Shown: piece after piece, positions 1 to 5,857 of the stretch
Position numbering within the stretch: the first letter of the stretch is position 1
Layout: every line of letters begins with the position of its first letter
NCBI GenBank assembly: GCA_030591625.1
Contig: JAUVAR010000179.1
Span: forward strand, 1 to 6,051
Length of the DNA: 6,051 nt
Source of the DNA: Candidatus Zixiibacteriota bacterium
Lineage (GTDB): Bacteria > Zixibacteria > MSB-5A5 > GN15 > FEB-12
Direction of reading: 5' to 3'
Program-made: the position numbers and the translations under genes
Notes under the pieces: model-generated
Told to the model about the DNA's origin: nothing
Database searches by the model: none
Seen by the model: only the letters and a program-made list of their open reading frames with translations

Positions 1-234
1 CGAACGATCTGTATTGGGAGCAAATTTGCTGACCATAATCAGGTTAGAGCCACGTGAAGCTATCTGTTGGACTGCTGCATATCCAAGCCCATCAACTACT
101 GAAGCCATTCCGATCGTAGCACCAACGCCAACACTAACACCTAATATAGTCAGAAATGATCTGAATTTATTGGCCCTCAATGATGACATCGCCATCATGA
201 TCGCATCTTTTACTTCAATCGGAGTAAGAGTCAT
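1..234 (-). CDS. MacB/FtsX-type ABC transporter permease, second copy (partial, N-terminus only)
   Basis: This is the N-terminal 78 residues of an inner-membrane permease; the rest lies beyond base 1. The start MTLTPIEVKDAIMMAMSSLR is followed by ANKFRSFLTILGVSVGVG, the usual opening of MacB-type permeases: an amphipathic helix, the ANK-RS-LT-LG motif, then transmembrane helix 1 at about residues 26-46. The segment after it (DGLGYAAVQQIASRGSNLIMV) is the usual start of the MacB periplasmic core domain. The ATG at 234 is chosen because AGGA at 244-241 sits 6 nt upstream and because the motif begins right after it. It lies 8 nt after the stop of the preceding permease, whose TAG stop overlaps the Shine-Dalgarno, so translational coupling is likely. 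It differs in sequence from the first permease, so the two probably form a heterodimer served by the shared ATPase. The family call is firm; the substrate is unknown. Confidence 0.88.
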   Translation of the reverse strand, partial: MTLTPIEVKDAIMMAMSSLRANKFRSFLTILGVSVGVGATIGMASVVDGLGYAAVQQIASRGSNLIMVSKFAPNTDRS

Positions 235-240
235 TGTAAA

Positions 241-244
241 TCCT
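241..244 (-). promoter_or_regulatory. Shine-Dalgarno of second permease, overlapping upstream stop
   Basis: AGGA lies 6 nt before the ATG at 234 and shares two bases with the TAG stop of the first permease. This fixes the start and suggests that ribosomes ending the first permease re-initiate on the second. Confidence 0.6.
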
Positions 245-1463
245 ATTCGTAACTTAACGCCTTCACCGGGTCAAGTTTTGCAGCTCTCATTGCTGGATAG
301 ATCCCAAAAATCAATCCAATACTAGTTGAAATTGTAATTCCGGCAGAAATTGCCAGAGCCGACGGTTCAATTATCATATCCATCATAGCTACCAAAGCCC
401 TCGCTATAAAGAAGCCGGCCGCAGTACCAATCAATCCCCCACTAATCGTAAGCATTGAAGATTCAAATAGAAATTGAAGTAGTATGTGGTTTTTCTTGGC
501 ACCTAGTGCTTTTCGTATTCCAATCTCTCGTGTCCGTTCAGAAACAGAGACCATCATAATATTCATTACAACAATGCCACCAATAACAAGTGAGATTGAT
601 GAAATAACAACAAGTGTCACTCTGAACATCAACGTAAACTGATTCAGAATGTCAAGAATAGCGTCAGCCGTCATCAGATCAAAATCGTCACTTTTATTGA
701 AAGGGACATTTCGCTTGGTTCTTAGCAGAAGCCTGACTTCGTCCATTGCATCAGGTAATTGTGCCACCGATGTAGCCTTGATAACAACATTGATACCCCG
801 ACGCGGAGGACCGAATTGCACAATATAAGATGATAAAGGAATAACCACGAAATCATCCTGGCTTGCCCCAAACATCGCTCCCTGCTTTTCTGCAATTCCG
901 ATTATTCTATATTTCTGACCGTTAACTTTTATCGACTTGCCGATAGCATCTCGGCCTTCAAACAATTGCTCTCGGACCAAATCACCAATGAGACAGACCT
1001 TGCTCTTATGCAGGTCTTCCTCTCTCGTATGAAACCTGCCTTCGCCGACTTCAAAATCGACGATATCAAGAAAGTTCGACAAACCGCCCATTAGTCCAAT
1101 ATTGCGAAGCGTCTGCGTGCCATACTTAACATTCACTCCCCGCATCGCCCGTGGCGATACCTTTTCGCACAATTCACACTTATCCTCAATCAGTTCTGCA
1201 TCGGCCATAGTAATCGGCTTACGCTTCACCTTATCCAGGAATTCTTCATGAGACATTGCAACCATCATTTTCGCAACCATGAAAGTCGAAGGCCCCAACG
1301 AATTGAATTGTTCTTCAATCTTCTGTTGCATACCTTCAAGCGCAGACATAATTGTCATGATCGAGGTAACACCAAATATCACTCCAATCAAAGTTAGCGA
1401 AGAACGCAGTCGATTGGCACGCAACGCATCGAAGGCAACACCCATAATCGGAAAGGCAATCAT
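243..1463 (-). CDS. MacB/FtsX-type ABC transporter permease, first copy
   Basis: A complete 406-residue inner-membrane permease of the MacB (type VII ABC) family. Transmembrane helix 1 lies at about residues 21-41 after the typical ALRANRLRSSLTLIG motif. A large periplasmic domain covers about 45-280, and three C-terminal helices lie near 282-304, 333-358 and 369-390. The cytoplasmic segment SERTREIGIRKALGAKK (308-324) is the family's coupling motif that contacts the ATPase. The ending YPAMRAAKLDPVKALSYE is also a family signature. The start ATG overlaps the ATPase stop in an ATGA tetranucleotide; only weak GA-rich sequence precedes it, so coupled translation is likely. The ATPase (237 aa) plus this protein (406 aa) add up to about the length of E. 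coli MacB (648 aa), so this is the two-gene version of MacB. A CELC (C96, C99) pair sits in the periplasmic domain. MacB members are mechanotransmitters driving substrates from the periplasm through TolC; the cargo here is unknown. Confidence 0.93.
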   Translation of the reverse strand: MIAFPIMGVAFDALRANRLRSSLTLIGVIFGVTSIMTIMSALEGMQQKIEEQFNSLGPSTFMVAKMMVAMSHEEFLDKVKRKPITMADAELIEDKCELCEKVSPRAMRGVNVKYGTQTLRNIGLMGGLSNFLDIVDFEVGEGRFHTREEDLHKSKVCLIGDLVREQLFEGRDAIGKSIKVNGQKYRIIGIAEKQGAMFGASQDDFVVIPLSSYIVQFGPPRRGINVVIKATSVAQLPDAMDEVRLLLRTKRNVPFNKSDDFDLMTADAILDILNQFTLMFRVTLVVISSISLVIGGIVVMNIMMVSVSERTREIGIRKALGAKKNHILLQFLFESSMLTISGGLIGTAAGFFIARALVAMMDMIIEPSALAISAGITISTSIGLIFGIYPAMRAAKLDPVKALSYE

Positions 1464-2173
1464 GATACTTGTCTCGTTCCGTTTCCATTTCCGGCAGTGT
1501 TTTCGTCCGAGAATATCTTACCATCGAGAATCGTTAATATTCGATTCGCATGTTCGGCAATATCCTTTTCGTGAGTAACAATAATAATTGTATTCCCCTG
1601 CACATGCAGATCATTTAACAGAACCATAATTTCCTGTGAAGTCTTACTGTCTAAATTACCTGTTGGTTCATCAGCTAATATAATCGATGGGTTATTGACC
1701 AACGCACGGGCAATCGCCACTCTCTGACGTTGTCCACCTGAGAGTTCGGTCGGCTTGTGCATCATTCGATCAGCTAATGCTACTTTGGTGAGAGCCTTTA
1801 CGGCCGCATCATGACGTTCTATAGATGAAGAACCATTATAAATCAAAGGCAGTTCAACATTGTGAAGCGAAGTAGCTCTTGGTAACAGATTGAACGTTTG
1901 AAAAACAAAACCAATTTCACGATTACGAATATTCGCTAACTGGTCATCGTTCATCTTACCAACAGGTTCACTATTCAGATGATATGTTCCCTGCGTTGGA
2001 GTATCAAGACAACCGATAAGATTCATAAGCGTTGACTTGCCGGACCCCGAAGGACCCATGATCGCTACATACTCACCCTTTTGAATGTCTATTGTAACAC
2101 CTCGAAGAGCATGAACCTGTTCAGAACCCATCTGGTAAGTTTTCCAAAGATCGTCAGTTCTGATTAGTGACAT
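1460..2173 (-). CDS. ABC transporter ATP-binding protein, MacB/LolD type
   Basis: A complete 237-residue cytoplasmic ATPase that powers the two FtsX-type permeases encoded downstream. All ABC motifs are intact: Walker A GPSGSGKST (residues 40-48), Q-loop glutamine at 92 in FVFQTFNLLP, signature LSGGQ (144-148), Walker B IILADEP with catalytic Glu169, D-loop NLDS (173-176) and switch His201. The QTFNLLPRATSLHNVELPLIY stretch after the Q-loop is typical of the MacB/LolD/FtsE subgroup. The last ~17 residues are a Gly/Asn-rich tail with no recognised motif. The ATG shares one base with the adaptor stop (TAATG), and AAGGTG at 2186-2181 provides a ribosome site inside the adaptor's last codons. Its own stop overlaps the permease start (ATGA). 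LolD (lipoprotein release) is an alternative subgroup, but the adjacent adaptor and TolC-like genes favour MacB-type export. Confidence 0.96.
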   Translation of the reverse strand: MSLIRTDDLWKTYQMGSEQVHALRGVTIDIQKGEYVAIMGPSGSGKSTLMNLIGCLDTPTQGTYHLNSEPVGKMNDDQLANIRNREIGFVFQTFNLLPRATSLHNVELPLIYNGSSSIERHDAAVKALTKVALADRMMHKPTELSGGQRQRVAIARALVNNPSIILADEPTGNLDSKTSQEIMVLLNDLHVQGNTIIIVTHEKDIAEHANRILTILDGKIFSDENTAGNGNGTRQVS

Positions 2174-3486
2174 TAGTTATCACCTTCTTCATCTTTATCT
2201 TTAACATTAACAAGGTCACCATCTTTGACCGTTCTGAGTACTCGGTATGGTCCTGTAACTACCGAATCATTAGGTTCGAGACCATCATTGATTTCAATAT
2301 GAGAATGATCAGCAATTCCTGTTTTGACCTGCGTAAATCTTGTTATACCATCTCTGATAACAAAGACACCTTTGAGTTCTTCACGTTTTATATCTTTGTC
2401 AATGCTGGAATCGGCGACTTCGGAAGAATCACCTTCGGCCGCCTGTAAATCGGTAGCACCCGATTCTTCTGTTGTTGCTTCTGCCATCCTTGCTGCTTCA
2501 AGCGAATCAAGATCAAAGCTTCTGATCACTACCGCACTAAATGGAACCGCCAATACCTGATCATGTTTGGAAGTTGTAATATCTACAGTAGCCGACATCC
2601 CCGGTCTGATAGAAACATCGGTATCTTGAAATACTATTTTCACTCGGAAATTCGTTGTCTGGTCCTGTGTTCCCAATCCAGAAGTAAGAGCAGTATTACC
2701 AATCTCAACGACCTGACCAGCAAACGAAGTATCGGGGAAAGCATCAACTTCTATATCTGTTGATTGTCCAATTCCAATCTTATTGATTTCTGTCTCATCG
2801 ACTTCAACTTCGACTTCAAACACTGTCAAGTCAGAAATTGTCATCAATGTTTTACCCTGTGTGAAAGCTGTCTGGGCAGCTGCAATCTCGCCAACTTCAG
2901 CATCCAAATACGAAACCACTCCATCCATTGGCGCAACGATTTTTGCCTTGCTTAAATAGTCAAGCTGCTTTTCATAGCGTGCTTTTGCCTGTGCAGCCGA
3001 TGCCTGGGAAGCATCATAAGCAGACTGAGCATCAATATATGCATACTTTGCGTTCTTAAATTCAATATCAGAAGACAGGTTTTGCTTGAACAAACGATCC
3101 TGCCGTTCATAATCTTCTTTCGCTTTATCGAGTCTGTTTTTTGAACCGGCTGTCCGGGCCTTAATCTCTTCTTGAGAGTACTTCGCCTGATCTACATCAG
3201 ACCTCAACTGTACTGTATCAAGCACAACCAGCAATTGGCCGGTTTCGACCCGCTGACCTTCATTCACAAGTAAAGAGATAATCTCACCATTCACTTCAGA
3301 AGTAATATCAACTTTTGTGGCCGGCTGAATTCTACCTGATGCCGAGACTAATTCTTCTAAGTCTCGGTGTTCAACTAAAGATGCATTTACAGTAGTCCCA
3401 GAGTTCGAATCCTGCATCATGGTGACATAAGAGAAGCCACCAATAACAACCACAACAATTCCAATTATAATCAATTTTTTCTTCAT
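2173..3486 (-). CDS. Periplasmic adaptor (membrane fusion protein), MacA/HlyD type
   Basis: A 437-residue protein that bridges the inner-membrane ABC permeases and the outer-membrane TolC-like duct. MKKK followed by a hydrophobic stretch (about 5-20) is an uncleaved membrane anchor; no lipobox cysteine is present. Split lipoyl halves lie at about 59-91 (VDITSEVNGEIISLLVNEGQ) and 181-201 (AKIVAPMDGVVSYL). They flank a coiled-coil hairpin at about 92-180 rich in Ala, Lys, Gln and Glu. A beta-barrel domain follows at about 222-305, then the membrane-proximal domain. That last domain is interrupted at about 324-369 by an acidic, Ser/Ala-rich low-complexity insert, which accounts for most of the excess over E. 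coli MacA (about 370 aa). The gene starts 21 nt after the tolC-like stop with a modest AGAAAGG further upstream than usual, and ends in a 1-nt overlap with the ATPase. Gene context makes MacA-like function the best reading; other RND/HlyD adaptors share the same fold. Confidence 0.95.
   Translation of the reverse strand: MKKKLIIIGIVVVVIGGFSYVTMMQDSNSGTTVNASLVEHRDLEELVSASGRIQPATKVDITSEVNGEIISLLVNEGQRVETGQLLVVLDTVQLRSDVDQAKYSQEEIKARTAGSKNRLDKAKEDYERQDRLFKQNLSSDIEFKNAKYAYIDAQSAYDASQASAAQAKARYEKQLDYLSKAKIVAPMDGVVSYLDAEVGEIAAAQTAFTQGKTLMTISDLTVFEVEVEVDETEINKIGIGQSTDIEVDAFPDTSFAGQVVEIGNTALTSGLGTQDQTTNFRVKIVFQDTDVSIRPGMSATVDITTSKHDQVLAVPFSAVVIRSFDLDSLEAARMAEATTEESGATDLQAAEGDSSEVADSSIDKDIKREELKGVFVIRDGITRFTQVKTGIADHSHIEINDGLEPNDSVVTGPYRVLRTVKDGDLVNVKDKDEEGDN
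2181..2186 (-). promoter_or_regulatory. Shine-Dalgarno of the ABC ATPase, inside the adaptor coding region
   Basis: AAGGTG lies 7 nt before the ATG at 2173, within codons for the adaptor's C-terminal EEGDN. With the TAATG stop/start overlap it supports coupled translation of adaptor and ATPase. Confidence 0.55.
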
Positions 3487-3507
3487 CGCATTCCGAGCCT
3501 TTCTGGA

Positions 3508-4920
3508 CTACATTTTACCCATGGCGTTCTCAAGTTTTGCAACGGCCAGATTCAGATCAAATTCGGCCTGAATCAATGAAACTTCTGCCTTCTTGAGAGA
3601 TACCTGGGCATCAAGCAGATCTAATATAGTAGCAGCACCCAGATTATATTTTTCCTGTGTTATTCTCAAATCTTCTGTAGCTGCATCCACATTCTCTCCA
3701 GAAACAGTTTTTTGTTCTTCTAACTGTTCTATATCGTGATACGCAGTTTTTATATTACTGACAGCCAAATTTTTCGCATCTGACAAACCAGCCATATTAT
3801 CGTTGTAACGAATCTTAGCTTTCGCAATACTATTCTGACGACCAAATCCATCAAATATATTCCAATTAACCTGAAGTCCCAAAGAACGTGATTGCGAACT
3901 CTGTTCAAAAGTTACCGTGTCTCCACGAGTACCTTCGGACCTGGTGATTGATGCCCATGCCGACAATGATGGAAGATAACTCCACTTGGTAGCACGATAT
4001 CCATATTTCGATGCCGCAAGACCTTTTTCACTCGCTAACAACGAAGGTTTGTGACTCAATCCAAAGTCGATAGCTTCGTCAACCGAACCATCCCATTGAC
4101 GACGTTCGTAGTCACGAGAGATTTCCCAATCTTTACGTGGATCAACACCAACTGTATACGCAATCCTCGCCTTGGCAGTTGTAACACTATTTTTTGCTTT
4201 TAACAAAGCAAGGCGATCATTACCAAATTGTACTTTCTGTTTGAGAAGATCGGACTTGGACGCCGAACCGAGATCATAACGAGATTGAATCAGTTTTAAC
4301 TGCTCATCTGCTCGCTTGACCGCATCTTCCTGAGTAGCAAGATTTTCAACTGTCGCAAGATATGCGAAGTAACTAATCTTGACAGAATAAATCAGGTCCT
4401 GCTCGGAAGCAAGAACACTCAATTTAGCTGCGGCATGACCTGCCGATGTAGCAGAATAATTATAAATCTGTGAAATCGAAAAATCCATCCGTGCCTGACC
4501 GGTGAGCGATTTGCTCGTACGATCCTGATCGGGAGAGGATGCTTCCTCAATACCTGTAGGCACCATTGTTGGTTGGCCTTCAATTGTAAGAATCACTGGA
4601 TTCAAAAATGTATCAGTTGCATTAACAAGGTATGTATCACCAGGTGTTATATCAAAATTTTGCTTATCATAAGTAACATCAGTCTCTTTTGATTTCTGAT
4701 ATGTATAACTCGCCGATATTCGTGGCAAGAATGCCCCGAGCGCCGATCTCTTATCGGCAGATGCAGCCTGCTCGCGTCCTATTGCACTTATAATTGTTGC
4801 TCTATTCTTTAAAGCCAACTCAATGCAATCGTCCAGAGTAAGGACTTCAGCAGTAGCCGTTCCAATCATTATCGTTGTTAAGACTGCTACCGAGCAGACA
4901 ATTTTGAGCATCGATTTCAT
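3508..4920 (-). CDS. TolC-family outer membrane efflux protein
   Basis: A 470-residue outer-membrane factor forming the exit duct of the export system. Residues 1-24 are a signal peptide (MKSMLKI, hydrophobic core, cleavage after ATA). The mature protein starts EVLTLDDCIELALKNR, the standard OEP-domain opening. The two-fold internal repeat is visible: RYDLGSASKSDLLKQK (214-229) in the first half matches KYNLGAATILDLLDAQ (424-439) in the second, and both follow long Ala/Gln-rich helices. WNIFDGFGRQNS (353-364) is the usual second beta-hairpin exit motif. The first hairpin loop (about 75-138) is much longer than the second. The reading frame stays open upstream to 5079, but the ATG at 4920 is chosen because AAGGAGA lies 7 nt before it and the signal peptide starts there. 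It lies 23 nt after the YIP1 gene and 21 nt before the adaptor gene, so all are probably co-transcribed. Confidence 0.95.
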   Translation of the reverse strand: MKSMLKIVCSVAVLTTIMIGTATAEVLTLDDCIELALKNRATIISAIGREQAASADKRSALGAFLPRISASYTYQKSKETDVTYDKQNFDITPGDTYLVNATDTFLNPVILTIEGQPTMVPTGIEEASSPDQDRTSKSLTGQARMDFSISQIYNYSATSAGHAAAKLSVLASEQDLIYSVKISYFAYLATVENLATQEDAVKRADEQLKLIQSRYDLGSASKSDLLKQKVQFGNDRLALLKAKNSVTTAKARIAYTVGVDPRKDWEISRDYERRQWDGSVDEAIDFGLSHKPSLLASEKGLAASKYGYRATKWSYLPSLSAWASITRSEGTRGDTVTFEQSSQSRSLGLQVNWNIFDGFGRQNSIAKAKIRYNDNMAGLSDAKNLAVSNIKTAYHDIEQLEEQKTVSGENVDAATEDLRITQEKYNLGAATILDLLDAQVSLKKAEVSLIQAEFDLNLAVAKLENAMGKM

Positions 4921-4926
4921 CCAGTA

Positions 4927-4933
4927 TCTCCTT
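4927..4933 (-). promoter_or_regulatory. Shine-Dalgarno fixing the TolC-like start
   Basis: AAGGAGA lies 7 nt ahead of the ATG at 4920. It is the reason to reject a longer open frame that begins at 5079 and overlaps the YIP1 gene. Confidence 0.8.
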
Positions 4934-4943
4934 AAATTCTTTA

Positions 4944-5654
4944 TCAAACTGTAAAATATGTTATCACAGAATGTACTAAACTCAAACCTCCGATCGATAT
5001 GACCGATAAGAGGAGTCCTTTGTTGCGTGAAATTTGACAAACTGCCGAAAGACCTAATCCTGCGACAATAATTTCCCATATTTGAAAGACACCAAGCTTG
5101 CCCAGGGCAGTAAACATTACCATGTTATTCATAGGATCTGCTATAAAGGCTGCTGGTCCAATCGAAACAAGTGGCATCCCTTTGCTTAATATCAAGGGTA
5201 TCAGAAAAAGATTCCCGACAGCGAATATTATTTCTCCGTAAACTGCAACTGCCAACATCTGTTTATAACTAACATTTGTTCCTAATACAAAATTACCAAT
5301 AAACATAAATAGCGCAGCATATATGACAGGAATCAACACCATGAATGGAAGACTTACCCAAACAGTCTTTTTGAATAATTCGACACTCATCACTGGTGGA
5401 ACGGTCTGACCCTTCTCTTCCATTTGCTGGACAGTCATGTCGTACTGCATCTGAGCCAATATATCCTGTGTGGCATAAACAAAAACACCACTCAAGATGA
5501 TAATCGTAAGCATACCAACCAAAACCTTGGGTGTCTTCCCTAATCGTTCAAAGAACGACATCGGACTTAGAAATACTTCGTATAGTCCTTTCAGCGAAAG
5601 TCCTGATTCTGCTGCAACTACAACCGCTCCATCTGCCTGTTCCATCTCACTCAT
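4944..5654 (-). CDS. YIP1-family polytopic membrane protein
   Basis: A 236-residue integral membrane protein of the bacterial Yip1/YIP1 domain type (the Pfam Yip1 family, recognised by pattern). It has a hydrophilic N-terminus, then LYEVFLSPMSFFERLGKTPK (24-43), the usual family motif of a Pro-x-x-Phe-Phe amphipathic helix. About five transmembrane segments follow, near 44-62, 99-123, 133-157, 187-206 and 213-234. The loop between the first two (about 63-98) is polar and Gln/Met-rich. The ATG at 5654 is preferred because AAGGAGA lies 6 nt upstream. An in-frame GTG at 5693 would add 13 residues but has no ribosome site. It is the first gene of the efflux operon, 23 nt ahead of the TolC-like gene. 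Bacterial members have no settled function; a role in assembling or regulating the transporter is only an inference from position. Confidence 0.85.
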   Translation of the reverse strand: MSEMEQADGAVVVAAESGLSLKGLYEVFLSPMSFFERLGKTPKVLVGMLTIIILSGVFVYATQDILAQMQYDMTVQQMEEKGQTVPPVMSVELFKKTVWVSLPFMVLIPVIYAALFMFIGNFVLGTNVSYKQMLAVAVYGEIIFAVGNLFLIPLILSKGMPLVSIGPAAFIADPMNNMVMFTALGKLGVFQIWEIIVAGLGLSAVCQISRNKGLLLSVISIGGLSLVHSVITYFTV

Positions 5655-5659
5655 CGCAG

Positions 5660-5666
5660 TCTCCTT
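5660..5666 (-). promoter_or_regulatory. Shine-Dalgarno fixing the YIP1 start
   Basis: AAGGAGA lies 6 nt before the ATG at 5654, a strong site that favours this start over the in-frame GTG at 5693. The same AAGGAGA core is used by the TolC-like gene. Confidence 0.75.
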
Positions 5667-5704
5667 GGTTCCATTAAACGAACCTTTTTTCACAATGTTT
5701 CAGC

Positions 5705-5764
5705 TTTGATTACATTTTTGATTACAATATTGTTACGATAAGTTACTCACTAACTATTATTATA
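5705..5764 (-). promoter_or_regulatory. Probable promoter/operator region of the efflux operon
   Basis: This region lies between the hppA terminator and the first operon gene, so the operon promoter should be here. On the minus strand a perfect TATAAT occurs at 5764-5759, but no convincing -35 box precedes it (that position falls inside the terminator stem). Downstream are a 10-bp perfect palindrome ACAATATTGT (5724-5733), an inverted pair AGTTA/TAACT (5741-5745 and 5751-5755), and a direct repeat of TGTAATCAAA at 5726-5717 and 5714-5705, 12 bp apart. These could be binding sites for a regulator, but no regulator gene is in the window. The promoter assignment is weak; the repeats are seen directly. 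Confidence 0.3.
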
Positions 5765-5770
5765 TTCAAC

Positions 5771-5805
5771 TAAATAAGAAAAGGCCGACCAAAAAGGCCA
5801 GCCTT
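5771..5805 (-). terminator. Intrinsic (Rho-independent) terminator of hppA
   Basis: On the minus strand AAGGCTGGCC (5805-5796) and GGTCGGCCTT (5790-5781) form a 10-bp stem with two G-T wobbles around a TTTTT loop. A T-rich run TTTTCTTATTTA follows, including the last two stem bases. It lies 52 nt after the pyrophosphatase stop and separates that gene from the efflux operon. Confidence 0.85.
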
Positions 5806-5809
5806 AACA

Positions 5810-5854
5810 ATATATAACATATCTAGATATGATATATCTTGATATGACATATCT
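5810..5854 (-). repeat. Three tandem 15-bp AT-rich quasi-palindromic repeats
   Basis: On the minus strand three 15-bp units lie head to tail: AGATATGTCATATCA (5854-5840), AGATATATCATATCT (5839-5825) and AGATATGTTATATAT (5824-5810). Each unit is itself nearly palindromic around GATAT/ATATC, and the 2/3 junction forms a 14-bp perfect palindrome, CATATCTAGATATG (5818-5831). The array begins 3 nt after the hppA stop and ends 4 nt before the terminator stem. It would be transcribed as the hppA 3' untranslated region and could fold into several alternative weak hairpins. Function is unknown. Confidence 0.75.
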
Positions 5855-5857
5855 TAT

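Noticed and set aside
14..325. Plus-strand open frame of about 103 codons at the left edge
   Set aside because: It is antisense to both permeases and spans their junction; the minus-strand translations carry strong family motifs, so this is a shadow.
1279..1578. Open frames on the plus strand, and in another minus frame, across the ATPase-permease junction
   Set aside because: They overlap two genes with intact motifs, and their own translations resemble no protein family.
2796..2822. Short ACTTC-type DNA repeat within the adaptor gene
   Set aside because: It is the codon pattern of the protein stretch EVEVEVDE in the beta-barrel domain, explained by coding rather than a separate DNA element.
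2167..2955. Chain of short plus-strand open frames opposite the adaptor gene
   Set aside because: They lie wholly antisense to a well-supported gene, have biased composition from the opposite-strand codons, no ribosome sites of note and no recognisable domains.
4921..5079. N-terminal extension of the TolC-like gene to an ATG at 5079
   Set aside because: It would overlap the YIP1 gene by over 100 bases and put a long hydrophilic stretch before a clear signal peptide. The ATG at 4920 has an ideal ribosome site.
5655..5693. Start of the YIP1 gene at GTG 5693
   Set aside because: No Shine-Dalgarno precedes it, whereas the in-frame ATG at 5654 has AAGGAGA at ideal spacing; the extra 13 residues show no family motif.
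5497..5709. Plus-strand open frame opposite the YIP1 N-terminus
   Set aside because: It is antisense to the YIP1 coding region and lacks a ribosome site or any recognisable feature.
5810..5854. The repeat array as a CRISPR
   Set aside because: The units are contiguous 15-mers without spacers, too short and too AT-rich, and no cas genes are near.
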